A DNA stretch of 64,000 nucleotides from Leptobacterium flavescens (GTDB lineage Bacteria > Bacteroidota > Bacteroidia > Flavobacteriales > Flavobacteriaceae): contig NZ_JAABOO010000002.1 of the NCBI RefSeq assembly GCF_010671605.1, forward strand, positions 968,065 to 1,032,064. Reading direction: 5' to 3'. Shown piece after piece: positions 36,524 through 46,216 of the stretch (positions are counted from its first letter, which is position 1; each line of letters starts with the position of its first letter). The position numbers and the translations under genes are program-made. The notes under the pieces are model-generated. The model was given only the letters and a program-made list of their open reading frames with translations. It was not told the DNA's origin and did not search any database.

Positions 36524-38089
36524 TTATTTCGCAACATTCACCGCTCTGGTTTCCCTGATAACGGTAATCTTTACCTGTCCGGGATAGGTCATATCGGTTT
36601 GTATTTTCTGCGAGATCTCAAACGACAGTTCTGCCGCTTTTTCATCGCTTACTTTTTCACTTTCCACGATCACCCTAAGTTCTCTACCGGCCTGAATAGC
36701 ATAGGCTTTTTTCACTCCCGTAAATCCGAAGGCTATATTTTCAAGGTCCTTTAAACGCTGAATGTATGAATCCAATACCTGTCTTCTGGCTCCGGGTCTC
36801 GCTCCGCTGATGGCATCACAAACCTGTACGATAGGTGCAAGCAGCGATTTCATCTCTACCTCATCATGGTGAGCTCCGATGGCATTACATACATCCGGCT
36901 TCTCTCCGTATTTCTCTGCCCATTCCATTCCAAGTACAGCGTGAGGCATCTCAGTTTCAGTTTCCGGCACTTTTCCAATATCGTGAAGAAGTCCGGCTCT
37001 CTTGGCAAGTTTCGGATTCAATCCGAGTTCCGCAGCCATCACTCCACATAGTTTTGCTACTTCCCTGGAGTGTTGCAGTAGGTTCTGTCCATATGAAGAA
37101 CGATATTTCATTCTTCCGATCGCCTTGATCAGTTCCGGATGCAATCCGTGGATACCCAGGTCGATAACGGTTCTCTTACCTACTTCTATAATCTCTTCTT
37201 CGATCTGTTTGGTTGTTTTCTGAACCACCTCTTCAATACGTGCAGGGTGGATCCTTCCGTCCATTACCAGTTTATGAAGTGAAAGACGGGCAATTTCCCT
37301 TCTCACAGAATCAAAGCAGGACAGGATAATTGCTTCCGGAGTATCATCTACAATGATCTCTACTCCCGTAGCCGATTCCAGAGCCCTGATATTCCTTCCT
37401 TCCCTACCGATAATCCTTCCCTTTACATCGTCTGATTCCAGGTTAAAAACAGAAACACAGTTCTCTACCGCTTCTTCGGTACCGATACGCTGAATGGTAT
37501 TGACGATCACCTTTTTTGCCTCCTGCTGAGCGGTTAATTTGGCTTCTTCCATAGTGTTCTGGATATAAGCCATTGCATCGCTCTTGGCATCGGTCTTTAA
37601 GGATTCTATAAGTTGATCTTTAGCCTCATCTGCAGAAAGTCCGGAAATAACTTCCAGCTGTTCTACCTGGCTTTTGTGAAGTTTATCTACTTCGGATTTT
37701 TTCTTGTCCAGGAAATCTATCCTGTAATCGTAATCCTTTATTTTCTCTTCAAGAGCATCGTTTAATTTCTTGTTCTTATTAAGCTCTCCCGTAACCTGGG
37801 ATTCTTTATCCCTTGTTCTTTTTTCGGCTTCTGCTATCTTCTTGTCTTTGGAAATTATAACTTTTTCATGCTCGGCTTTCAGTTCCAGGAACTTCTCCTT
37901 TGCCTGAAATATTTTATCTTTTTTTATGTTTTCTGCTTCTCTTTTAGCGTTCTTCACTATGGAGGATGCTTCTTTCTTTGCTGAGGAAATCATCTTTGAC
38001 GCCTTTCCTTTCTCCAGGAACTTTGCAATTGCAAACCCTATAACCAAACCAACAACTACTGCAATAACTAATAATGTTGTATTATCCAT
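36524..38089 (-). CDS. rny: Ribonuclease Y
   Basis: 521 residues, the usual length. An N-terminal membrane anchor ([20 protein letters not shown]) leads into a long Lys/Glu-rich coiled coil (about 30-200). A KH domain follows ([15 protein letters not shown]), then the HD domain ([29 protein letters not shown]) and a C-terminal domain ending in [20 protein letters not shown]. It is an inner-membrane endoribonuclease that starts mRNA decay. It is transcribed with or after the 6S-like RNA, ZapA and coiled-coil genes on the minus strand, and has its own terminator. Confidence 0.96.
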   Translation of the reverse strand: MDNTTLLVIAVVVGLVIGFAIAKFLEKGKASKMISSAKKEASSIVKNAKREAENIKKDKIFQAKEKFLELKAEHEKVIISKDKKIAEAEKRTRDKESQVTGELNKNKKLNDALEEKIKDYDYRIDFLDKKKSEVDKLHKSQVEQLEVISGLSADEAKDQLIESLKTDAKSDAMAYIQNTMEEAKLTAQQEAKKVIVNTIQRIGTEEAVENCVSVFNLESDDVKGRIIGREGRNIRALESATGVEIIVDDTPEAIILSCFDSVRREIARLSLHKLVMDGRIHPARIEEVVQKTTKQIEEEIIEVGKRTVIDLGIHGLHPELIKAIGRMKYRSSYGQNLLQHSREVAKLCGVMAAELGLNPKLAKRAGLLHDIGKVPETETEMPHAVLGMEWAEKYGEKPDVCNAIGAHHDEVEMKSLLAPIVQVCDAISGARPGARRQVLDSYIQRLKDLENIAFGFTGVKKAYAIQAGRELRVIVESEKVSDEKAAELSFEISQKIQTDMTYPGQVKITVIRETRAVNVAK

Positions 38090-38106
38090 CTTTATCTTAT
38101 TTATAT

Positions 38107-38275
38107 AAAAAAAGCCTACATCGGTCGAGCTTTGTACAAACTCCTAAATACAAGTTTAGGGCTAACAAGCTGCTCAAGGATCCGTGACAAAGACGGCATG
38201 CTTTTACAACTTAAACTCACCCTTTTGAATTTTATAGCGTTGAGTTTGTCAAAAAATATAAACCAATGTAGGCAG
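38107..38275 (-). ncRNA. ssrS: 6S RNA (ssrS)-like
   Basis: About 165 nt on the minus strand between zapA and rny. The ends pair: GCCTACAT at the 5' end (minus, from 38273) with ATGTAGGC at the 3' end, followed directly by a U7 tail. Inside, ACAAACTC pairs with GAGTTTGT, and AGTTTAAG-type segments pair across the middle, giving one long rod with bulges and an open centre as in 6S RNA. A place next to zapA is also the classic 6S location. 6S RNA binds the housekeeping RNA polymerase and damps transcription in stationary phase. Identity is inferred from structure and position, not from a covariance search. Confidence 0.75.
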
Positions 38276-38307
38276 TAACTTTATGTTATTTAAAAGAACT
38301 TCTGTAT

Positions 38308-38598
38308 TCAACTAAGTTTTTCTCGCAAGAGTTCGTTTAAGGTCTTTAAACGTTCTCTTACTTCAACATCTACGTTTTCTTTATCTATACTTTTTTGCTC
38401 TACCTGCGATGCAAATTGCAACGCACACATAGCCAATACGTCCTGCTTATCCCTTACGGCATAATTTTGCTCAAATTGTTTTATCAGTGCCTCTATTTCC
38501 TTTGCTGCTTTTCGCAATCCTTCTTCCTGGCTCGGTCGTATTGTCAGCGGATAAACCCTATCTGCGATAGAGATCTTAATCTTGAGCTTTTCCTCCAT
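38308..38598 (-). CDS. zapA: Cell division protein ZapA
   Basis: 96 residues. The N-terminal globular part has KIKISIADRVYPLTIRPSQEEGLRKAAKEI, the ZapA signature. It is followed by a helix and coiled coil ending in VRERLKTLNELLREKL. ZapA binds and bundles FtsZ filaments at the division site. It starts 15 bp after a small coiled-coil gene on the same strand, an order usual in Bacteroidota, and is followed by the 6S-like RNA. Confidence 0.93.
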   Translation of the reverse strand: MEEKLKIKISIADRVYPLTIRPSQEEGLRKAAKEIEALIKQFEQNYAVRDKQDVLAMCALQFASQVEQKSIDKENVDVEVRERLKTLNELLREKLS

Positions 38599-38613
38599 AT
38601 TATTTTTAGAGCA

Positions 38614-38904
38614 CTATTCCGAAAGTTGAGCAATGCAATAATCAATCTCTCGTATTAAAGTATTTATTTTAAGCTTAGCTTCTGTTTTTGTTTCACTACT
38701 GCCAAGCATTGAATTGGCCAGCTTTAGAGCATTGTATTTTTCTTCCCATTCCAAAACAACCTTTTCCTGTTCTGCTCTGGCCCGTTCCGAAATTGCTAAT
38801 TCCTGAGTTAATTTAAGATTCGCTTGCTTTAATGCTTCGTATTTATGAAGCAATTTGCTAATTCTGTTTTCCAGCGAATCAACAATATGGGTAACATCGC
38901 TCAT
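38614..38904 (-). CDS. Small coiled-coil protein upstream of zapA
   Basis: 96 residues from ATG 38904 (MSDVTHIVDSLENRISKLLHKYEALK). A TTG at 38919 is in frame but is less likely given the nearby -7 box. Nearly the whole chain is heptad-type coiled coil (LTQELAISERARAEQEKVVLEWEEKYNALK), with a hydrophobic tail INTLIREIDYCIAQL. It lies directly before zapA and likely takes part in the divisome, in the manner of ZapB-like helper proteins. That role is inferred from context only. Confidence 0.78.
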   Translation of the reverse strand: MSDVTHIVDSLENRISKLLHKYEALKQANLKLTQELAISERARAEQEKVVLEWEEKYNALKLANSMLGSSETKTEAKLKINTLIREIDYCIAQLSE

Positions 38905-38931
38905 GCCCTGCAAATTCAATACATATATTTA

Positions 38932-38939
38932 CAAAAATA
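38932..38939 (-). promoter_or_regulatory. Bacteroidota -7 box for the coiled-coil/zapA genes
   Basis: On the minus strand TATTTTTG matches TAnnTTTG, 27 bp before ATG 38904. Confidence 0.6.
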
Positions 38940-39084
38940 ACATACCTAAGCATACTTCGCAATAGTTATGGCAAAAATTCTTCCTTAAAAGCACTAAATT
39001 ACTATCATTGTGCAATAATATTTGCTCTTTTTAGGTTGTGAATTTTATCAGTTTAACTCATTTATTTATTTTTAGCTTCACAAT

Positions 39085-40788
39085 ATGATTGCTATGCGGT
39101 TTTTAGCCTTTTTCTTTATTCTGTTTACGGTTCCCACGTTTGCCCAGAAAGAATATCCAAAAGATGCCTTCAGGCCTCCCCTTGATATTCCGCTTTTACT
39201 TTCGGGGACTTTCGGGGAATTACGTTCCAATCATTTTCATTCCGGAATAGATATAAAGACCCAGCAACGGGAAGGGCTTTCAATTTTTTCTGTAGGTGAT
39301 GGCTACGTAACCCGGATAAAAGTTTCTCCCTGGGGATTTGGAAAAGCACTCTATATTGTACACCCTAACGGATACTACACCTCTGTATACGCCCATCTTA
39401 AAAAGTTTTCCCCCGAGATTGAAGCGTATGTCAAGAAGATACAATACGAACGTGAGTCCTATGAAGTAGAGATATTTCCGGAACCAAATGAGTTTAAGGT
39501 TAGCAAGGGAGATCTGATAGCCTATAGCGGAAATACGGGAAGCAGCGGCGGGCCTCATCTTCATTTCGAGTACAGAGACAGTGCTCAGAAACCCATTAAC
39601 CCCATGCATTTCGGGATCAACATTTCAGATTCCAAAGCACCGCGGGTCCTTGGCCTTTTCGGTTATTCCATAGATGACAATGCTCAGATAAACCAATCCA
39701 ATGTTCCAATAGAGATTAAACTCACGCAGCAGGGCAATGGTAATTTCCTGGCAGAAAAGGTCTATGCCGAAGGAAAGATAGGTTTTGGGGTCAATACCTA
39801 TGATCAACAGGACCACACTTATAATAAGAACGGTGTTTATGCGGTAGAAATGATGCTGAACGGGCAACAGCACTTTAGTTATGATTTTGAAAAATTCTCC
39901 TTTGCCGAGACCCGTTTTATAAATGCTTTTATAGATTTCGAAAGGTACAGGACGGAAAAAGAAAGGGTACAGAAATTGTTTATCGCTCCAAAAAACCCAC
40001 TCAGTATATATGAAACAACGGTTAATGATGGTATTCTTGAAATCGAAGAGGGACAGGAATACACGATAGAAATAAGAATAAGCGATTTTAAAGGGAATAA
40101 AAGTACCATCAGGATACCGGTAGAGGGTAAAAAACAGGAAGTAATAGAAAAAACCGAAACCCTCGTAACCGATAATTTTCTCAGGGCCTCGATCGATAAT
40201 AATTACGAATTTGAAGGCTGCTCCGTCTTTTTTCCGGCCAATTCCTTTTACGAGAACTTTTATATAGATATCCAAAAAACAGATAGTACTTTAAATATTC
40301 ATCACGATAAGATCCCCGTACATAGGAATTTTACGGTAAGCTTTGATACCTCATCCTATTCAGAGGAAGAAAGGAGAAAGCTGTACATTGCCAGATATGA
40401 CGAAGAAGACAACGAGCTGGTTTATGAGGATACCGCTAAAAGAGGAGATGTTTTAAGTACTAAAACAAGGAACCTTGGCGTTTATACTCTTGCTACGGAT
40501 ACTATTTCCCCAAAGGTCACCCCTATTAATTTTAAAGGAGATCAGTGGCTGACCAACTATCAGTATCTGAAGGTAAAGATTGAAGATCTGGAAACAGGGA
40601 TAGCTAATTATAGGGCAACGATAAACGGAAAATGGATATTAATGGAATACGAGCCTAAAAAAGATATGCTGAGTTATGACCTGAGAGATCTGAAATCCGG
40701 ATCTGAAGAACAAAATTTAAAAGTTATAGTAACAGATAATGTTGGAAACAGCACTACCTTTACAAGTAAATTTTATTTAAAAAATTAA
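39085..40788 (+). CDS. M23-family (LytM-type) peptidase
   Basis: 567 residues with a signal peptide (FLAFFFILFTVPTFAQ); ATG 39085 or 39094 may start it. The peptidase domain is near the N-terminus (about 40-180) and keeps the zinc ligands: His52 and Asp56 in HFHSGIDI, and HLH at 158-160 in GGPHLHFEY. The remaining 380 residues are beta-rich and Ig-like, a layout common for Bacteroidota M23 proteins of about 560 residues. It probably cuts peptidoglycan cross-bridges in the periplasm, or activates another enzyme. A TonB receptor gene follows 12 bp downstream. Confidence 0.9.
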   Translation: MIAMRFLAFFFILFTVPTFAQKEYPKDAFRPPLDIPLLLSGTFGELRSNHFHSGIDIKTQQREGLSIFSVGDGYVTRIKVSPWGFGKALYIVHPNGYYTSVYAHLKKFSPEIEAYVKKIQYERESYEVEIFPEPNEFKVSKGDLIAYSGNTGSSGGPHLHFEYRDSAQKPINPMHFGINISDSKAPRVLGLFGYSIDDNAQINQSNVPIEIKLTQQGNGNFLAEKVYAEGKIGFGVNTYDQQDHTYNKNGVYAVEMMLNGQQHFSYDFEKFSFAETRFINAFIDFERYRTEKERVQKLFIAPKNPLSIYETTVNDGILEIEEGQEYTIEIRISDFKGNKSTIRIPVEGKKQEVIEKTETLVTDNFLRASIDNNYEFEGCSVFFPANSFYENFYIDIQKTDSTLNIHHDKIPVHRNFTVSFDTSSYSEEERRKLYIARYDEEDNELVYEDTAKRGDVLSTKTRNLGVYTLATDTISPKVTPINFKGDQWLTNYQYLKVKIEDLETGIANYRATINGKWILMEYEPKKDMLSYDLRDLKSGSEEQNLKVIVTDNVGNSTTFTSKFYLKN

Positions 40789-40800
40789 ACCGTCCTTATT

Positions 40801-43266
40801 TTGAACCTGTCCCGCTTTTTCGTCCTTATTCTCCTTACTCTTGTAACTCAGACCATCTTTGCTCAAAGGGCGACCGTGAAAGGGGTTATTCTGGATGAAA
40901 ACAATCAACCTGTTCCCAATGTAAATATTGTTGCCGACGGAGAAGGAACTCAATCCAACAGGAATGGTTTTTATTCGCTTTCTATTCTGGCCAATAAGAA
41001 TGTGGTACTTACTTTCTCTCATATTTCCTTTAAGAAAGTAGTTTTAAGGCTTACCCTGACCGATGGCGAAGATTATGAGTTTAACCCGGTACTTAAAGTA
41101 AATATAGAACAGATAGACGAAGTAGTGGTTTCTTCCAAAGGAAGGAAAACGGTAGAAGGGATCGTAAATATCTCTCCCGAGCAAATCCGGCTTATTCCGG
41201 GTGCCAACGCCGGAGTTGAAAATATCCTTAAATCCCTCCCGGGAGTAAATTCCAATAACGAATTAAGTACGCAATATTCTGTTCGCGGAGGTAACTTTGA
41301 TGAGAACCTGGTATATGTAAATGAAATTGAGGTTTACCGTCCGTTCCTGATCAGATCGGGGCAACAGGAAGGTTTTAGTTTTGTAAACAGTGACCTGGTA
41401 CAGAACGTCGATTTTTCTGCAGGGGGTTTCCAGGCAAAATACGGAGACAAACTATCGTCGGTTTTGGATATTACCTATAAAACCCCGGTATCTTTCGGGG
41501 CAAGTCTAAATCTGAGTTTGCTGGGAGGAAGCGCATCCGTAGAGACGGTTTCCGGCGACGGGAAATTATCTACCATTACAGGAATACGCTACAGAGATAA
41601 CAGCTTACTTGTAAACAGCAGGCAGACAGAAACCAACTTTACACCCGCTTTTGGCGATATCCAGAGTTTAATTAAATACAAGTTTTCCAGTAAGTTCCAC
41701 CTGAGCCTGCTGGGTAATTTCTCCATAAACGATTACGATTTTCAGCCCATAAGCAGGCAAACCAATTTCGGGACCATAGATGAACCTATTGCCTTATTGG
41801 TGGTTTATGAAGGACAGGAACAAGACCAGTATATTACCACCTTCGGGGCCTTTAAAGCCAATTATTTTGTTAATGAGGATCTCACCCTTAAACTTATAGG
41901 TTCTGCTTATCACACGCTGGAAGAGGAACATTTTGATATTCTGGCTCAGTACCGTCTGGGAGAAGTAAACTCGAATATCGGAGATCAGGACCTGGGAGAA
42001 GTAGAATTTTCAGAAGGTGTGGGAAGTCAGTTTACCCATGCCCGTAACGATCTGGATGCTCTGATCTTTAACCTGGAACACAAAGCCAATTTGGTTAAGA
42101 ACGGGAATCAGATAGACTGGGGAGTAAAATACACACATGAAGATATCAGGGATCGCCTTCGCGAATTCGAGGTCATCGATTCTGCCGGTTTTTCTATCAG
42201 GCCTCCCTTTCCGGATTTTGACAATGACCAACCCTTCGAACCTTTTGATGCACCCCTGGAGGCTTTTCAGAGCAGAAGAGCCACCAATTTCACCAAAATA
42301 GATCGCGTTTCTGCATATCTTCAGTGGAGCCGGCGTACCTACTGGGGAGAAAATGAAATATGGATGAACGCCGGGGTAAGAGCGCAAAACTGGACAGTAA
42401 GCGGAGAAAACATAGACAGGACCTCTCAAACGGTAGTAAGTCCGAGGGTTCAATTTGCCCTTAAACCCAACTGGAATAAGGATATGCTTTTCAGGCTGGC
42501 AGGTGGTTTTTACCATCAACCTCCTTTTTACCGGGAATTACGGGATCCTGATGGCGTAGTGCAACCAGGGGTAAAAGCACAGCAATCTATTCATGTGGTA
42601 CTCGGAAATGACTATAGCTTCCGATTGTGGGACCGGCCTTTTAAGCTAACTACGGAGGCCTATTACAAATCGCTTTCGGATGTAAATATCTATACGCTCG
42701 AAAATGTCCGGATACGATACAGGGCCAATAATGACGCCCGGGCTTTTGCATATGGGCTCGACCTGCGTCTGAACGGAGAATTTGTACCGGGAACGGAGTC
42801 CTGGTTGAGTATTGGCTACCTGAAAACAGAAGAAAATTCAAATAATACCGGATATATTGCCCGCCCTACAGATCAGCGTTTAAAAGTTGCTGTGCTGTTC
42901 CAGGATTATGTGCCCAAGATCCCCGATCTTAAAATGTACCTCAACCTGGTATACAATACCGGGCTTCCTACCGGATCTCCCGGTTTTGAAGATCCTGCAG
43001 AATTTCAGAACAGGCTAAGGGATTTCAGGAGGGCAGATCTGGGTATTTCCTATGTTCTGGCCGATCGTCAGAAGCAATTCGGGAAAGGTCATTGGCTGAA
43101 TAAATTCAAAGAATTGAACCTCGGATTCGAAATTTATAATCTTTTTGACAATAGAAACGCAATAACCAGTACCTTTGTACGCGATGTCAATACAAGACGT
43201 CAATTCAGCGTCCCCAACTTTTTAACGGGCAGAGTATTTAATATTAAATTAGGAATGCGTTTTTAA
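40801..43266 (+). CDS. TonB-dependent receptor with carboxypeptidase-regulatory-like domain
   Basis: 821 residues from TTG 40801 (signal FFVLILLTLVTQTIFAQ). A CarboxypepD_reg-like beta domain sits at about 20-105 (VKGVILDENNQPVPNVNIVADG), the plug at about 115-235 (IRLIPGANAGVENILKSLPGV, YSVRGGNFDENLVYVN). A 22-strand-type barrel runs to the C-terminal Phe (FNIKLGMRF). It imports an unknown ligand across the outer membrane with TonB energy. No SusD partner lies beside it. The next gene begins 1 bp after its stop, so the two are probably linked. Confidence 0.92.
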   Translation: MNLSRFFVLILLTLVTQTIFAQRATVKGVILDENNQPVPNVNIVADGEGTQSNRNGFYSLSILANKNVVLTFSHISFKKVVLRLTLTDGEDYEFNPVLKVNIEQIDEVVVSSKGRKTVEGIVNISPEQIRLIPGANAGVENILKSLPGVNSNNELSTQYSVRGGNFDENLVYVNEIEVYRPFLIRSGQQEGFSFVNSDLVQNVDFSAGGFQAKYGDKLSSVLDITYKTPVSFGASLNLSLLGGSASVETVSGDGKLSTITGIRYRDNSLLVNSRQTETNFTPAFGDIQSLIKYKFSSKFHLSLLGNFSINDYDFQPISRQTNFGTIDEPIALLVVYEGQEQDQYITTFGAFKANYFVNEDLTLKLIGSAYHTLEEEHFDILAQYRLGEVNSNIGDQDLGEVEFSEGVGSQFTHARNDLDALIFNLEHKANLVKNGNQIDWGVKYTHEDIRDRLREFEVIDSAGFSIRPPFPDFDNDQPFEPFDAPLEAFQSRRATNFTKIDRVSAYLQWSRRTYWGENEIWMNAGVRAQNWTVSGENIDRTSQTVVSPRVQFALKPNWNKDMLFRLAGGFYHQPPFYRELRDPDGVVQPGVKAQQSIHVVLGNDYSFRLWDRPFKLTTEAYYKSLSDVNIYTLENVRIRYRANNDARAFAYGLDLRLNGEFVPGTESWLSIGYLKTEENSNNTGYIARPTDQRLKVAVLFQDYVPKIPDLKMYLNLVYNTGLPTGSPGFEDPAEFQNRLRDFRRADLGISYVLADRQKQFGKGHWLNKFKELNLGFEIYNLFDNRNAITSTFVRDVNTRRQFSVPNFLTGRVFNIKLGMRF

Positions 43267-43267
43267 A

Positions 43268-43924
43268 ATGAAACAAAAATTAGTTTTTCTTTTTTTATCC
43301 ATCTCATTATTCACTTACGGGCAAAAAACGATATACGAACACAATAACTTTAAGGAGTTTAGCAAAGATCATAAGATCCTGGCTATTGTTCCTTTTCTGG
43401 CTACCCTGGAACTGGACGAAGAACAGGAACTTTCTAAAGAACAGCTTGACGAGCTGGAAGATCAGGAAGGGGAAGCGGTACAAAATGCCCTGGAAAACTA
43501 CTTTTTAAAGAGAAAGGAAAAAAAGAAGTTTTCGGTAGAGTTCCAGGATATTAAGAACACCAATGCTATCCTTGCACAGAATGGGATCTCTATCGATAAT
43601 ATCGATATCTATACCACTCAGGAGTTATGTAAGATCCTGAATGTGGACGGACTCATCAGTGGAAACCTGACCCTTAGTGCATTGATCTCCAAGAGTGTCC
43701 CTAAAGTGGATTTCCTCTCTATTATTATGGGAAAATCGGATTTCGGCCGTATTGCTATCAAAATAAGTGATGGAAAAACAGGGAAACTGCTATGGAAGTA
43801 CGAAAAAGTCATCAATCGTAAATCCGGAAAGAATACTAATGCCATCATTGAAGGGATGATGAAAAATGCCGCAAGGAAATTTCCTTACGACCGGGAAAAA
43901 GAGAAAAAACGCAGAAAAGATTAG
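43268..43924 (+). CDS. Conserved exported protein of unknown function
   Basis: 218 residues with a signal peptide (LVFLFLSISLFTYGQ). A Glu-rich stretch (ELDEEQELSKEQLDELEDQEGEA) is followed by an alpha/beta part with KILNVDGLISGNLTLSALISK and IKISDGKTGKLLWKYEKVINR. Such a DGxxGxxLWxY segment occurs in periplasmic lipoproteins that build envelope assemblies, but I do not recognise a specific family. It is basic at the C-terminus (KKRRKD). It begins 1 bp after the TonB receptor and overlaps the convergent cysteine desulfurase by 4 bp at the stop codons. Confidence 0.7.
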   Translation: MKQKLVFLFLSISLFTYGQKTIYEHNNFKEFSKDHKILAIVPFLATLELDEEQELSKEQLDELEDQEGEAVQNALENYFLKRKEKKKFSVEFQDIKNTNAILAQNGISIDNIDIYTTQELCKILNVDGLISGNLTLSALISKSVPKVDFLSIIMGKSDFGRIAIKISDGKTGKLLWKYEKVINRKSGKNTNAIIEGMMKNAARKFPYDREKEKKRRKD

Positions 43925-45069
43925 CTTTTAGCGAAATCTTCCAACACCTTTACCACATAATCTACATCCTCTTTATCATTGAATTTGGAGAAGGAGAATC
44001 GAATAGAAGGTTTTTCGAGCTCTTCGGTATTGAGAATTGAGCTCAATACATGAGACCCCATACTACTCCCTGACTGACATGCACTTCCCTTGGAACAAGC
44101 AATTCCGTTAATATCGAGATGGAAAAGCAATATCTGCGATTTTTCCGGGCTTAGCGGTAGCCTTACATTAACAAGGGTATAGGTGCTTTTTTCGCAATCC
44201 TCACAACTCCCGTTAAAACCGGCATCAGGAAAAGCCTCTTTAATTTTATCGATAAAGTATCTTTTAATACCTCTTACGTAGTCTCGCTCTTCATCAAGAT
44301 TGTCATACGCCAGGGTAAAGGAAGTTTCCAGCCCTATAATATTATGAGTAGATTCGGTTCCCGCACGGTAACCTCTCTCCTGCTCACCTCCGTAAATCAG
44401 CGATTTTAAGCCGGAATCTTTTCTGATATAGGCAAACCCAATACCTTTAGGTCCGTGAAACTTATGTGCCGCAGCAGCCAGGAAATCTACCTTGGTTTTC
44501 TGAACATCCCATTCCCAGTGCCCGATAGACTGAACGGCATCTGAATGCAGGAGTGCATCATTTGCTTTGCATACATCACTTACCGCCTGAATATCGATCA
44601 TATTTCCAATCTCGTTGTTAACATGCATCAGACTTACCAGTTTTTTGGAAGGATCGGATTGCAGTAACCACTCCAAATGCTCAAGATTAGGAGTTCCGTC
44701 AGGATCCAGCACCACATACTTTACTTCAATTCCGTATTCGGTTTGAAGATGCTCTACCGTATGAAGAACCGCATGATGTTCAATTTTTGAGGTAATAATA
44801 GTTTTGACACCCAAATCTCTCACCGCCGATTTCAGGATCATATTATCTGCCTCCGTTCCACCCGAAGTAAAAATGATCTCCGAAGGATGAGCATTCAGAT
44901 ATTTAGCAATGGTTTTCCTTGCTTTTTCTATTAAAGTTTTGGAAGATCTTCCAAAACTATGAGTGGAAGAAGGGTTCCCATATGCCTCGCTCAGAGAGGC
45001 TTGCATTTGCTCAATGACCTCTCCTCTTAGCTGTGTTGTAGCCGCGCTGTCAAAATATACTTTCCTCAT
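43921..45069 (-). CDS. Cysteine desulfurase (NifS/IscS family)
   Basis: 382 residues from ATG 45069. A TTG at 45078 overlaps the -7 box and is rejected. PLP-binding features include TSGGTEADNMIL, SLMHVNNEIGN, HSDAVQSIGHW and the lysine in AAAHKFHGPKGIGF. The catalytic cysteine lies in CSKGSACQSGSS. It takes sulfur from cysteine to form a persulfide for Fe-S clusters or tRNA thiolation. It is a single minus-strand gene with its own promoter, divergent from a small lipoprotein. Confidence 0.93.
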   Translation of the reverse strand: MRKVYFDSAATTQLRGEVIEQMQASLSEAYGNPSSTHSFGRSSKTLIEKARKTIAKYLNAHPSEIIFTSGGTEADNMILKSAVRDLGVKTIITSKIEHHAVLHTVEHLQTEYGIEVKYVVLDPDGTPNLEHLEWLLQSDPSKKLVSLMHVNNEIGNMIDIQAVSDVCKANDALLHSDAVQSIGHWEWDVQKTKVDFLAAAAHKFHGPKGIGFAYIRKDSGLKSLIYGGEQERGYRAGTESTHNIIGLETSFTLAYDNLDEERDYVRGIKRYFIDKIKEAFPDAGFNGSCEDCEKSTYTLVNVRLPLSPEKSQILLFHLDINGIACSKGSACQSGSSMGSHVLSSILNTEELEKPSIRFSFSKFNDKEDVDYVVKVLEDFAKS

Positions 45070-45075
45070 AGTGCG

Positions 45076-45083
45076 CAAAAATA
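45076..45083 (-). promoter_or_regulatory. Bacteroidota -7 box for the cysteine desulfurase gene
   Basis: TATTTTTG on the minus strand, followed by CGCACT and the ATG. The start point would lie only about 3 nt before the start codon, so the transcript has almost no leader. Confidence 0.6.
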
Positions 45084-45134
45084 AATCAAATAAAATTATT
45101 ATTCATAATATTCGTTATAAACCCAGTTTTACTT

Positions 45135-45142
45135 TACATTTG
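45135..45142 (+). promoter_or_regulatory. Bacteroidota -7 box for the small lipoprotein
   Basis: TACATTTG matches TAnnTTTG. The expected start point, about 45146, makes ATG 45160 or 45163 a more natural start than ATG 45148. Confidence 0.6.
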
Positions 45143-45159
45143 TTTCGATGAAAGACCAT

Positions 45160-45657
45160 ATGATGAAAAAGATTCTGATAGCTTTAAGTGTACTTTTTTT
45201 TATAGCCTGTGATGATGGAAATCTGCAGGTTGAAACCCTGGATTTTGACAATGTTTCTATCCAGACCTGCACGGGAAGTACTACGCTTTTATTTAAGATA
45301 AACGGTTCGGAAAGCCTTATTCTCCAGGTGCCCGATGACCTGATACAAAATACAGTTACGGAAGCCGAAGGAAGAACAAGCACCATTCCCGGGCAATCAC
45401 AATTCTTTTATCGGGCTTTCTCTGCCAATGTAAGCAATACTTATTTTTGTAGTGAATTACCTCCTGCAGATCCTACGGTTACCAGTGAACTGGAGGCCAG
45501 TGCCGGTACCATAAGAGTGAATACAGTAGAAGTTATGGATAATGGTACTACTACCTATCAGCACACTATTAATATAGAAGGATTGGTTTTACTTAATACC
45601 AATGGTGAGCGATTGGTGGATACGAATTTCGAATTCGGGACACTTACTACCAACTAG
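45160..45657 (+). CDS. Small lipoprotein of unknown function
   Basis: About 165 residues. The lipoprotein signal is MMKKILIALSVLFFIAC (Cys about 17). ATG 45148 also lies in frame but is 2 nt from the predicted start of transcription. The mature part is acidic and beta-rich with three cysteines (QTCTGS, NTYFCSEL) and no family I recognise. A late segment, VNTVEVMDNGTTTYQHTINIEGLVLLN, resembles strands of a beta sandwich. Its stop overlaps that of the convergent Smr gene by 4 bp. Confidence 0.68.
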   Translation: MMKKILIALSVLFFIACDDGNLQVETLDFDNVSIQTCTGSTTLLFKINGSESLILQVPDDLIQNTVTEAEGRTSTIPGQSQFFYRAFSANVSNTYFCSELPPADPTVTSELEASAGTIRVNTVEVMDNGTTTYQHTINIEGLVLLNTNGERLVDTNFEFGTLTTN

Positions 45658-46196
45658 GCTTTCTGATAGATATAGACCTCTGTTGCTCCGAATCCGTATT
45701 TTTTAAAATCGGCGTCGTAATAATCTATTCTCTCATACTTTTTAAACAGGTATTCCAACTCAGTCCGTAATACTCCCTCTCCTACTCCGTGGATAAAAAC
45801 CACTTTTTGGATACGGTTTCTGATGGCAAAATCCAATTGTCTTTTAGCCGTTTCCAGTTGAAGGTTCAGCATATCAAAATTGGACATGTTTTTGCTGGAT
45901 GGCGTTAGCTGATGGATATGAAGATCTACCTCCATTTTAGCTGCACTCCTTTCTTTAGGCTTTACCTTGGGTTGCTTTTTCTTCTTTGTTGATTCTTTTT
46001 CATTAGCTGCCTGAGCAGCTTCGAAGTTCGATATATTTAAAATGGAAGGATCATCTATTCTGATCAGTTCGTTCTGAAGTACCTCCATCTCAAAACCATC
46101 CTCCAGCAGAATGATGGCCGTCTTATCTTTTAAGGAAACTATTTTTCCTCTTAAAGAATCATCTATCGTTTCTACTATATCTCCTGCTTTATACAA
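45654..46196 (-). CDS. Smr-domain protein (MutS2 C-terminal-like)
   Basis: 180 residues. The N-terminus is a KOW/SH3-like barrel (MYKAGDIVETIDDSLRGKIV), followed by a Lys-rich linker (KKKKQPKVKPKERS). The C-terminal Smr domain (about 95-180) has EVDLHIHQL, the FIHGVGEGVLRTELEYLF core and DADFKKYGFGATEVYI. Smr domains nick or bind DNA or RNA, and recent work ties several to collided ribosomes. The protein is like the C-terminal half of MutS2 without its ATPase. It is followed on the same strand, in transcription order after a 70-residue membrane protein. Confidence 0.88.
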   Translation of the reverse strand: MYKAGDIVETIDDSLRGKIVSLKDKTAIILLEDGFEMEVLQNELIRIDDPSILNISNFEAAQAANEKESTKKKKQPKVKPKERSAAKMEVDLHIHQLTPSSKNMSNFDMLNLQLETAKRQLDFAIRNRIQKVVFIHGVGEGVLRTELEYLFKKYERIDYYDADFKKYGFGATEVYIYQKA

Positions 46197-46216
46197 TTTC
46201 CTGGCTGTTAAATTCT

